NCBI RefSeq assembly: GCF_021442325.1 | Contig: NZ_CP087879.1 | Location: 1,178,001 to 1,242,000 of the forward strand | DNA from: Agromyces marinus | GTDB taxonomy: Bacteria > Actinomycetota > Actinomycetes > Actinomycetales > Microbacteriaceae | DNA: 64,000 nt | Reading direction: 5' to 3' | Shown here: positions 41,755 through 48,892 of the stretch, piece by piece | How positions within the stretch are numbered: the stretch's first letter is position 1 | How the letters are laid out: each line of letters opens with the position of its first letter | Notes under the pieces: model-generated | Told to the model about the DNA's origin: nothing | Database searches by the model: none | What the model saw: the letters and a program-made list of their open reading frames with translations, nothing else | Translations under genes and position numbers: made by a program

Positions 41755-42072
41755 TCACATCCCGGGCACCGAGAGCTGTTCGAGGATCTCGATCGTGCCG
41801 AGCTCCAGGTGCGGATGGCCGTCCATCAGGGCGGCCGCGGCATCCGCGTCGGGCGCCTCGATGATCGAGAAGCCGGCGATGGTCGACGCGGTGCCCTCGG
41901 CGCCGACGTGGCGGGCGGCGCCGAGCGGCGTGCCGAAATCGACCAGCGCGTCGCCCGCCTGCCCCGCCCAGGCCATCCAGGCCTGCATCGCGGCCTGCCC
42001 CTCGGACTCCGACTGCTGCATCTGCTCCTCGGCGCTGACGTCCGCGTGGTAGAGCACCAGGTACGTGGTCAT
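41755..42072 (-). CDS. YCII-related (DGPF) domain protein
   Basis: A 105-residue small alpha-beta barrel of the YCII family: N-terminal strand TYLVLYHADVS, conserved Asp/His around GFSIIEAPDADAAAALMDGHPHL. Members are often next to sigma factors or degradative enzymes and have no confirmed activity here. GAGGGGG lies 6 nt before the ATG. Confidence 0.82.
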   Translation of the reverse strand: MTTYLVLYHADVSAEEQMQQSESEGQAAMQAWMAWAGQAGDALVDFGTPLGAARHVGAEGTASTIAGFSIIEAPDADAAAALMDGHPHLELGTIEILEQLSVPGM

Positions 42073-42177
42073 GGTCGACCCCCTCAGGTGCGGCTGCGCC
42101 CGTCGCGCCCCGCCCGAGGCTCACGATACGCCCGCGCCGCGCGCGCCGACAGGTGCGATCCGTGTGCGGAGGAGCGT

Positions 42178-42223
42178 GCAAGCGGATGCCACGGAGGAAG
42201 GTCCTCGCGCGGCATCCGCTTGC
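42178..42223 (-). terminator. terminator of the 54-residue membrane protein gene
   Basis: GCAAGCGGATGCC (42178-42190) and its exact complement (42211-42223) form a 13-bp stem, extended inside by GAGGA/TCCTC. It lies just past the stop of the minus-strand gene. Confidence 0.7.
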
Positions 42224-42237
42224 TCAGGCTCCGAGGC

Positions 42238-42402
42238 TCAGACTCGGTTCCGCCCGCTCATCGATCTGATCAGCCAGGCGATCGCGGCGAGGACGAGCAG
42301 GACGAGACCCACCCAGAGCAGGAAGTTCAGTGACTCGACCAAGCCGCCCGTGATCGCGAGGACCACCGCGACGACGATGATGATGATGAAGAGGATGCTC
42401 AT
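42238..42402 (-). CDS. small hydrophobic two-helix membrane protein
   Basis: A 54-residue protein read directly from the sequence: MSILFIIIIVVAVVLAITGG, a short LVESLNFL loop, then a second helix (LWVGLVLLVLAAIAWLI) and a charged tail RSMSGRNRV. Strong features support it: GGGAG 8 nt before the ATG, a TAGCAT -10 candidate at 42440-42445 and a hairpin after the stop. Similar 50-60-residue membrane proteins are frequent in actinobacteria; function unknown. Confidence 0.75.
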   Translation of the reverse strand: MSILFIIIIVVAVVLAITGGLVESLNFLLWVGLVLLVLAAIAWLIRSMSGRNRV

Positions 42403-42521
42403 GCAGAATGCTCCCGTCGCTCCTGTTCGGATGCGCTGAATGCTACGGGCGGACCGGGCACGGCAGAAAGGGGGTTGACAACGAATCCGCGCCCGATGCC
42501 CCGTTGCGGCGGGCGGCGGCG

Positions 42522-42527
42522 TATCGT
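42522..42527 (+). promoter_or_regulatory. -10 box of a leaderless promoter (DUF7882-like copy 1)
   Basis: TATCGT, 6 nt (tgccct), GTG 42534. Confidence 0.55.
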
Positions 42528-42533
42528 TGCCCT

Positions 42534-42923
42534 GTGGGCACCCTGTACTACGGCGACTCAGGCACGCCGATCGGGATCGAGGACCGGGCGCTGGCCCACC
42601 TTCAGGTCGCGCTGGTCACCAAACTCCGCCGCAACGAGAGCTTCACGCTGTCGTGGCCGCACTCCGAGGACCAGGAACGCGGGCGGACCGCGCTCTGGCT
42701 CCACCCGGCGATCCCGCTGCGGTTCGTGTTCGACGAGTCCGAGCGGATCGAACTCAGCCGGGAATGGGTCGAACGACTGATGCGCTCGGCGAACAGCACG
42801 AGCGGCATCGAACTCGTCCCGGAGCAACTCGACTCGGAGCCGATCCGAACCGACGCCGAGCAGCCGATCCAGGTGGGCGTCGACGTGCAGCCGGTCGAGG
42901 GGGAGCCGGCCGAGGCGTCGTAG
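42534..42923 (+). CDS. DUF7882-like small protein, copy 1
   Basis: A 129-residue protein of a family typical of Microbacteriaceae, often labelled 'ATP-dependent DNA ligase' in databases although no ligase motif (KxDG) is present. Shared core: IEDRALAHLQVALVTKLRRNE near 16-36, RTALWLHPAIPLRFVF near 54-69 and a final WVERLMRSANSTSGIELVPE. It lacks membrane or signal segments; the basic centre and small size suggest a nucleic-acid or protein adaptor, function unknown. Leaderless TATCGT-N6-GTG. It converges with a paralogue, 6 bp apart. Confidence 0.82.
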   Translation: MGTLYYGDSGTPIGIEDRALAHLQVALVTKLRRNESFTLSWPHSEDQERGRTALWLHPAIPLRFVFDESERIELSREWVERLMRSANSTSGIELVPEQLDSEPIRTDAEQPIQVGVDVQPVEGEPAEAS

Positions 42924-42929
42924 CGACGC

Positions 42930-43250
42930 TCAGGTCTCGAACGGCGCCGTCTCGGATGGCTCGGGCAGCACGTGGAGACCGTGCGTGCTCCCGGCGCTCA
43001 GGGCGAGCTCCTCGACCCAGAAGCGGTTCAACGCCGGCCGCCGGTTGCCGCTGAACACGAACTGCAGCGGGATCGACTCGTGCAACCAGAGCGTCGTCCG
43101 GCCACTGCCGCGGTCGACGCCGTGCTCGAGCGTGAGTGCGAAGCTCTCGGAGCGCCTGAGCTTGTTGATGATCACCACGCGAAGATGCGCGAGGGCACGG
43201 TCGTCGATGTCGAACTCGCGCGACGACGCGCCGTAGATCAGTTTTCCCAT
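42930..43250 (-). CDS. DUF7882-like small protein, copy 2
   Basis: A 106-residue paralogue of the neighbouring gene: IDDRALAHLRVVIINKLRRSE and RTTLWLHESIPLQFVF align with the other copy without gaps. It lacks the extra acidic tail of copy 1. Leaderless, TACAGT-N6-ATG. Tail-to-tail duplicates with independent leaderless promoters suggest divergence after an inverted duplication. Function unknown. Confidence 0.82.
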   Translation of the reverse strand: MGKLIYGASSREFDIDDRALAHLRVVIINKLRRSESFALTLEHGVDRGSGRTTLWLHESIPLQFVFSGNRRPALNRFWVEELALSAGSTHGLHVLPEPSETAPFET

Positions 43251-43256
43251 GTCCGC

Positions 43257-43262
43257 ACTGTA
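43257..43262 (-). promoter_or_regulatory. -10 box of a leaderless promoter (DUF7882-like copy 2)
   Basis: Reverse-strand TACAGT, 6 nt (gcggac), ATG 43250. Confidence 0.55.
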
Positions 43263-43365
43263 TCGCCGGCCCGCAGCCTTAGCGCGCACCGTGTGCGTTC
43301 GCAAGCCCCTTCCGTTCGCGCCGCGGGCGGCGTTCACTGGAAGCGAGCGAACGGAGGTGCGCACG

Positions 43366-43539
43366 ATGGGCGCAAGCGACAAGATCAAGCACACGGCTGA
43401 GAAGGTGTCCGGGCAGGCGAAGGAGGCGGTCGGCAAGGCCACCGACGACGAGCAGAAGGTCGCCGAGGGCAAGGCCGAGCAGAGCGGCGCCGACCTGAAG
43501 CAGGCGGCGGAGAACGTCAAGGACGCCTTCAAGAACTGA
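43366..43539 (+). CDS. CsbD-family stress protein
   Basis: A 57-residue hydrophilic helical protein with the CsbD pattern (DKIKHTAEKVSGQAKEAVGKATDDEQKVAEGKAEQ). CsbD-like proteins are part of general stress responses in many bacteria; molecular role unclear. GGAGG lies 8 nt before ATG 43366. Convergent with dodecin. Confidence 0.9.
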   Translation: MGASDKIKHTAEKVSGQAKEAVGKATDDEQKVAEGKAEQSGADLKQAAENVKDAFKN

Positions 43540-43575
43540 CCGCAGGACCGGGGGACAGCACGACCCGGGGGGGCA

Positions 43576-43606
43576 CGGGGCCGGAGCGGATGCCGCTCCG
43601 GCCCCG
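43576..43606. terminator. bidirectional terminator between csbD-like and dodecin genes
   Basis: Perfect 13-bp stem CGGGGCCGGAGCG with a 5-nt loop (GATGC), in the short gap between two convergent genes. Confidence 0.8.
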
Positions 43607-43647
43607 GTGCGTCCGCAGGTCTTCGACGGCCGCAGCTCTCGACGGCC

Positions 43648-43854
43648 TCAGCCCTCGAGCACGAACGTGACCTCGAGGGTCACGGACCACTCGATGACGC
43701 TCCCGCCCTCGACCTTGACCTTCTGCTCCTTCACCCAGGCGCCCTTGACGTTCCGCAACGTCTCGGCGGCGCGCGCGATGCCGATGGAGACCGCGTCGTC
43801 GAAGCCCGACTCCGAGAACGCGGTGATGGTGGTGACCCGTGCGACCGATGACAT
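43648..43854 (-). CDS. dodecin (flavin-storage protein)
   Basis: A 68-residue dodecin: beta-alpha-beta-beta fold that assembles into 12-mers which bind flavins. Family residues include ITAFSESGFDDAVSIGIARA near 9-28, ETLRNVKGAWVKEQ near 31-44 and a final strand EVTFVLEG. GAGGGGGAA is 5-8 nt before the ATG. A flavin store fits with the several flavin enzymes in this region, though no link is shown. Confidence 0.92.
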   Translation of the reverse strand: MSSVARVTTITAFSESGFDDAVSIGIARAAETLRNVKGAWVKEQKVKVEGGSVIEWSVTLEVTFVLEG

Positions 43855-44057
43855 GTCGTTCCCCCTCGAACGTATCCGGACACGTCGGGCGACGCGCCCT
43901 GCACCCCATGTAACTCCTCCGAGCGGGAATCCGCGACCGCCGGGCGTTGCCCGTACCCGGACGGGATGCGACGCGCGAGCGTCGAACCGGTGAACCCTGG
44001 GCGACCACCGGCGTCGCGGTGCGGTCCGTGCGAGGACGGCCCGCCATGCTGGGCCGC

Positions 44058-46208
44058 GTGAGAGTCGCACTGCTCGCCGAGTCGTTCCTCCCGCACATGA
44101 ACGGGGTCACCCACTCGCTCCTGCAGGTGCTCCGGCACCTCGAACGGCGCGGGCACGACGCGCTCGTCCTCGCACCGCGCTCGGGGCCCGTCGAGCACGG
44201 GATGCACGGCGCCCGCGCCGAGTTCCTGCGGTCGATCCCGATGCCCGGGTACCCCGAGGTCCGCGTCACGATCGCGAGCACCCGTCGCCTCGCGGGCCTG
44301 CTCGCGGACTTCGAGCCGGACGTCGTGCACCTCGCGTCCCCGTTCGTGCTCGGCTGGCAGGGCGTCCTCGCGGCCGAACGGCTCGGCGTGCCGAGCGTCG
44401 CCGTCTACCAGACCGATGTGCCGGCCTACGCCGAGCGCTACCGGCTCCCCGGCGCCGCGCCGATGCTCGCCGACCACGTCGGCCGGTTGCACCGCCGTGC
44501 GACGCTGAACCTGGCTCCGTCGACGGCCGCGATCGCGCAGCTCGAGTCGTACGGCGTCGATCCGGTACGGCGGTGGGCGCGCGGGGTCGACACCGACCGG
44601 TTCCGGCCCGGCCGCCGCTCCGACCGGTGGCGGCGACGGCACGCGCCCGACGGCGAGGTGCTCGTCGGCTACGTCGGCCGGCTCGCACCCGAGAAGCAGG
44701 TCGAGGACCTCGCGGCGCTCGCCGCGATCGACGGGGTCCGCCTCGTCGTGATCGGCGACGGCCCCTCCCGCGCCGCGCTCGAGGCGATGATGCCGGATGC
44801 CGCGTTCACGGGCTTCCTCGGCGGCGACGCGCTCGCCGAGGCGATGGCGAGCCTGGACGTGTTCGTGCACCCCGGCGAGAGCGAGACCTTCTGCCAGACC
44901 GTGCAGGAGGCGCTCGCGAGCGGCGTGCCCGTGGTCGCGACCGGACGCGGCGGCCCGCTCGACCTGGTCACGTCGAGCCGGGACGGCTGGCTGTACCGGC
45001 CTGGCGACCTCGGCGATCTCGTCGCGCGCGTGCGCGACCTCGCGGGCGACCTCGCGAAGCGGCGGGCGTTCGGTCGTGCGGCGCGCGACGGCGTGGCGGG
45101 GCGAAGCTGGGAGCGCCTCGGCGACGAACTGCTCGCGCACTATGCGGAGGCGGGCGCGTTGCGGCGCGGCACGGCCGCGCGCTCGGCGCCGTCTGCGCTC
45201 GCGACGCCCGCGATGACGACGCCCCGAGCAGACCCGGTGCGTCCGGCGGCCATCGACGGCGAAGAGCGGATGGCGCTGCCGCCGCCCGGTTCGTCCGCGC
45301 CGCGCCCCGCGTGGCGTCGGTACGTGGCCGTCGGCGACTCGATCACCGAGGGGCTCTGCGACTCGTCGCGCATGGCCGCGGGGGAGTACCGGGGGTGGGC
45401 CGATCGCCTCGCGATGCTGCTCGCGCAGAGCGGTGACGGCATCGGCTACGCGAACCTCGCGGTTCGGAGCCGTCGCATCGCGGATGCGGTCGACACGCAG
45501 GTGCCGCGCGCGGCCGAGCTCGACGCCGACCTGGTGACGGTGCTCATCGGCGGCAACGACCTGGTCCGGATCGACGCGAGGCCCGAGGCGCTCGCCGCGC
45601 GCCTCGGCGACGCGGTCGACGCGCTCCGCGGCCGCGGCGCCGACGTGCTCGTGGTCACCCCGTTCCTTCCCGCCCATGCGCGTCTCGGCACGGTGCGGGG
45701 GCGGTTCGAGCGGTTCGCCGGACTCGTCGCGGCGCGCGCGGAGGCGTCCGGGGCCCGGGTGCTCGACGCGTCCCGGCACACCGGGCTCACGGCGCGCGGC
45801 GTCTGGGCCGAGGATCGCGTGCACCTGAACTCGTCCGGGCACCGTGCGCTCGCGTACGCCGCGGCGGGGGCGCTCGGCGTTCGGGATGCCGCGGCGCTCG
45901 CGGGTCTCGACGCGGCCCTGCACGGCGACGCCGAGGATCCCGATGCCTCGCCGCTGCCGAACGCGGAGTGGTTGCGCAGGCATGCCGTCCCGTGGATCGG
46001 GCGGCGCATGCTCGGCCGGACCGCGGGCGACGGTCGCGTGCCCAAGCACGACGCGCTCGTGCGGGTGCCGGCTTCAGCGCGGGACGTCTCGACGGCGCAT
46101 GCCGATGAAGCCCGTGAGGGCGAGCGCCGCGCCGATGCCGCCGAGCAGCCACTGGGTCGCGGGGACCACGTCATCGACGGGGAGGTTGCCGACCAGGTGG
46201 ACCGGTGA
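44058..46208 (+). CDS. glycosyltransferase (GT4)-SGNH hydrolase fusion
   Basis: A 716-residue two-domain protein. Residues 1-375 are a retaining GT4 (mannosyltransferase-like) enzyme: RVALLAESFLPHMNGVTHS at the start, GYVGRLAPEKQVEDL near 205, and the EX7E-type motif GESETFCQTVQEAL near 274. After a Pro/Ala-rich linker, residues 415-640 are an SGNH/GDSL hydrolase: GDSITEG near 424, the GGND block near 500, DRVHLNSSGH near 585. No stop separates them, so this is a genuine fusion unless a base is missing. It likely builds and trims an envelope glycolipid or polysaccharide. GTG 44058, 7 nt after CATGCT, is preferred; ATG 44046 possible. The last 45 residues lie antisense to the ABC permease. Confidence 0.82.
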   Translation: MRVALLAESFLPHMNGVTHSLLQVLRHLERRGHDALVLAPRSGPVEHGMHGARAEFLRSIPMPGYPEVRVTIASTRRLAGLLADFEPDVVHLASPFVLGWQGVLAAERLGVPSVAVYQTDVPAYAERYRLPGAAPMLADHVGRLHRRATLNLAPSTAAIAQLESYGVDPVRRWARGVDTDRFRPGRRSDRWRRRHAPDGEVLVGYVGRLAPEKQVEDLAALAAIDGVRLVVIGDGPSRAALEAMMPDAAFTGFLGGDALAEAMASLDVFVHPGESETFCQTVQEALASGVPVVATGRGGPLDLVTSSRDGWLYRPGDLGDLVARVRDLAGDLAKRRAFGRAARDGVAGRSWERLGDELLAHYAEAGALRRGTAARSAPSALATPAMTTPRADPVRPAAIDGEERMALPPPGSSAPRPAWRRYVAVGDSITEGLCDSSRMAAGEYRGWADRLAMLLAQSGDGIGYANLAVRSRRIADAVDTQVPRAAELDADLVTVLIGGNDLVRIDARPEALAARLGDAVDALRGRGADVLVVTPFLPAHARLGTVRGRFERFAGLVAARAEASGARVLDASRHTGLTARGVWAEDRVHLNSSGHRALAYAAAGALGVRDAAALAGLDAALHGDAEDPDASPLPNAEWLRRHAVPWIGRRMLGRTAGDGRVPKHDALVRVPASARDVSTAHADEAREGERRADAAEQPLGRGDHVIDGEVADQVDR

Positions 46209-47660
46209 GAGGTCGAGCGCCCAGTCGGGCAGGTCGAGCGTGTTCCCGAGGACGGCGACGAACGCGATGTACCCGAGCGCGATCCAGACCCCCCAGGTCG
46301 CGCGGGGGAAGGCGCCGAGCAGGAGGACCCCGAGCCCGACGACGACGGCCACCGCCGGAAGGTACGCCACTGCGGCCGCGAGGATGCCGTCGACCTCGCC
46401 GTTCGCGGTCAGGCCGAGCCCGGCCGCGCCGATGAGCAGCGTCGCGGCGGCGAACACCGCCGACCACGCGGCGTGCGCACCGAGCCAGCTCGCCCGCGCG
46501 ATCGCCCGCGCGAGCGTCGGTTCGAGCGTGCCCGACGTCTCTTCGTCGCGCGCCCGTCCGACGCCCTGCCCGAGGCATCCGATCGCCATCACGACGATGA
46601 TCGCCAGCGTGATGGCGACGTAGCCCTCGGTCGCCTCGCCGTCGCCCATGACCGCGGCCAGCGCCGGGTTGGCGGCGATCGCGTCGGCGATGTCATCGGT
46701 GAACGCGCCGAACACGGCGCCGACGGCGAAGGCGCCCGCGATCCAGGCGAGCCCGGCAGGCGTCTGCAATCGCAGCGCGAGTCCCCACGTCGAACGCGTG
46801 ATCCGGCCGGCCCGGGCGGGCCCCGGCCGTGACGGCACGAGTGCCGCGCCCAGGTCGCGCCGCCCGACGAGCGAGATCCCGGCGAGGATCAGCACGGCGG
46901 CGACCCCGATCGCGAGCGCGAGCGGCCAGAGACGCTGGTCGTCGGTGAACGGCCGGGTCTCCTGCTGCCAGGCCAGCGGCGAGAGCCACTTCCATCCGTT
47001 CTCTCGCACGTCGCCGACCGCGCGGGCGGCATACGAGAGCCCGAGCACGAGGATGCCGAGACCCGTGACCGCGCCGGCACGGCGGAGCAACTGGCCCGCG
47101 AAGGTCGCGAATCCGGCGAACACGGCGCCGAGCGCGGCGATCGACCCGCCGTAGAGCATCGCGGCATCGGCCGGCTCGCCGTAGGCGATGAGCACGGTCG
47201 CGAACCCGGCTCCGACCACGACGAGCGCGCACACGGTGGTGAGCACGGCCGCGATCCACGGGTCACGTGCGCCGACGCCGCGCGAGCGCAGCAGTTCGAG
47301 CATTCCCCGTTCCTCCTGCGCGCGCGTCTGCCGCACGACGAGCAGGAGTCCCATGAGCGGGATCGCGATCCCCGAGATGAACCCGAACTCGTTCGAGACG
47401 ACGCCGCCGAGCGTGTCCGCACCGTATGGCGTGCCGTTGATCGCCGCCATCGCGGGGTCGCTCGCGACGGTGTCGTCGTAGCCCTGCAACTGCTCGGGCG
47501 TTCCGTAGAGCCCGTCGACGGCGGCGACCGTCGCGAGGTAGACGCCGATCAGGGCGAGAGTCCAGACGACCAGTGGAATCCACCCGGTGCGCAGCTGGAT
47601 GCGAGTGATCGCGGCGAGCCCGCCGGTCGCCGCGCGCGGCGACGCCACCGCGGCGCTCAT
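46074..47660 (-). CDS. ABC-2-type exporter permease
   Basis: A 528-residue permease with about twelve membrane helices in two halves; the polar segment near 110-125 (VRQTRAQEERGMLELLRSRGV) and its repeat near 370 (RARDEETSGTLEPTLARA) are the coupling helices typical of tetronasin/antibiotic-type exporters. It pairs with the ATPase gene upstream (ATGA overlap) to make one transporter. Exported compound unknown. Its 3' end overlaps the fusion gene on the other strand by 135 bp. Confidence 0.88.
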   Translation of the reverse strand: MSAAVASPRAATGGLAAITRIQLRTGWIPLVVWTLALIGVYLATVAAVDGLYGTPEQLQGYDDTVASDPAMAAINGTPYGADTLGGVVSNEFGFISGIAIPLMGLLLVVRQTRAQEERGMLELLRSRGVGARDPWIAAVLTTVCALVVVGAGFATVLIAYGEPADAAMLYGGSIAALGAVFAGFATFAGQLLRRAGAVTGLGILVLGLSYAARAVGDVRENGWKWLSPLAWQQETRPFTDDQRLWPLALAIGVAAVLILAGISLVGRRDLGAALVPSRPGPARAGRITRSTWGLALRLQTPAGLAWIAGAFAVGAVFGAFTDDIADAIAANPALAAVMGDGEATEGYVAITLAIIVVMAIGCLGQGVGRARDEETSGTLEPTLARAIARASWLGAHAAWSAVFAAATLLIGAAGLGLTANGEVDGILAAAVAYLPAVAVVVGLGVLLLGAFPRATWGVWIALGYIAFVAVLGNTLDLPDWALDLSPVHLVGNLPVDDVVPATQWLLGGIGAALALTGFIGMRRRDVPR

Positions 47661-48559
47661 CGCCCGCCCTGGTAGGCGGTGAGGAAGAGCTCGTCGAGGC
47701 TGGGTGGGCGCACCGTGAGCGCTTCCACGCCCGCTGCGAGCAACGGCGGAAGCACATCGTCGAGCGCTGCCGGGTCGATGGTGAACTCGAGTTCCACGCC
47801 GTCGCCGGCCGGCCGCCGTTCGAGGCCGGCGACCGACGGGTGCCTCGGCTCAGCGACCGGCCCGCGCGTGACCGCGTGGATCGTCGTGCGCGAGAGTCGT
47901 CGCAACTCGGCCACGCTGCCGGATTCGACCACCTTGCCGTGCCGGATGATCGTCACGTTCTCGCACAGTGCATCGACCTCGCCGAGGATGTGACTCGAGA
48001 GCAGCACGCTCGCCCCTTCTGCGGCGCGTTCGCGCACGCACTCGCGGAACACCTCCTCCATGAGCGGATCGAGCCCCGATGTCGGCTCGTCGAGGATCAG
48101 CAGGTCGGCACGGGCCGCGAACGCCGCGACGAGGGCGACCTTCTGGCGGTTGCCCTTGGAGTAGTCGCGGACGCGCTTGGAGGGGTCGAGGTCGAATCGC
48201 TCGAGCAGTTCCGCCCTGCGGCCCTCGTCGAGCGGGGCGCCCGAGGAGCCGAGCACGTCGATGCACTGACCGCCGGTCAGGCGCGGCCAGAGGGCGACGT
48301 CGCCCGGCACGTAGGTGAGGCGTCGATGCAACGACACCGCGTGCGCCCAGGGGTCCGAGCCGAACAGCCGCACGTTCCCGCTCGTCCGGCGCACGAGTCC
48401 GAGGAGGATCCGGATCGTCGTCGACTTGCCCGCGCCGTTCGGCCCGAGGAAGCCCAGCACCTCACCCTGCCGGAGCTCGAGGTCGAGCCCGTCGAGGGCG
48501 ACGACCCTGCCGAAGTGCTTGACCAGCCCGTCGATCTCGATGATCCTGTCGGTCTCCAT
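47657..48559 (-). CDS. ABC transporter ATP-binding subunit
   Basis: A 300-residue ATPase: Walker A GPNGAGKST near 39, signature YSKGNRQKV (variant of LSGGQ) near 137, Walker B LLILDEPTSGLDP near 156, H-loop SSHIL. The C-terminal domain (about 230-300) is the extra region of antibiotic-type exporters. ATG 48559 follows GGAGGCGG. Paired with the overlapping permease gene; likely efflux. Confidence 0.9.
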   Translation of the reverse strand: METDRIIEIDGLVKHFGRVVALDGLDLELRQGEVLGFLGPNGAGKSTTIRILLGLVRRTSGNVRLFGSDPWAHAVSLHRRLTYVPGDVALWPRLTGGQCIDVLGSSGAPLDEGRRAELLERFDLDPSKRVRDYSKGNRQKVALVAAFAARADLLILDEPTSGLDPLMEEVFRECVRERAAEGASVLLSSHILGEVDALCENVTIIRHGKVVESGSVAELRRLSRTTIHAVTRGPVAEPRHPSVAGLERRPAGDGVELEFTIDPAALDDVLPPLLAAGVEALTVRPPSLDELFLTAYQGGR

Positions 48560-48640
48560 ACCCGCCTCCACCCGCGTCTCGTTCCCACGCAGGGTATCGG
48601 CGTGCGGCGCCGCTCACTAGGTCCCGACACGCCGGACTGA

Positions 48641-48671
48641 TAGGCTCTGGAAGGATGCCCGCGTGGCATCC
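48641..48671 (+). promoter_or_regulatory. pnp promoter and 5'-terminal hairpin
   Basis: TAGGCT (48641-48646) predicts a start near 48653, which is exactly where GGATGCC-CGCGT-GGCATCC begins, so the mRNA would start with a perfect 7-bp hairpin. The leader then runs about 220 nt (48672-48892) with further possible stems (ACCAA/TTGGT). pnp leaders are known sites of autoregulation. No gene is visible in 48560-48892. Confidence 0.5.
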
Positions 48672-48892
48672 GCTCAATTCAACATGAGCACGCGCCCTGC
48701 CAAGGGCGTTCCGGAGCAGGCCGGCAGGAAGCTGGTCCCCTGTGGTGGTGTACCAATCGCGAGCTTGGTGGACTTCTACTGGTGGCCAGCGTGAACGCGT
48801 CGGCATCGATGCGATTCGTATTGCCTGTTCCTGCTCCTGCGTTCGAGTCGTGCCCACACGGGGTGCGACGATAAACAAAGGAGAGAGACCTC

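Noticed and set aside
42534-43250. 'ATP-dependent DNA ligase' as the function of the two small genes
   Set aside because: No KxDG nucleotidyltransferase motif and only 106-129 residues.
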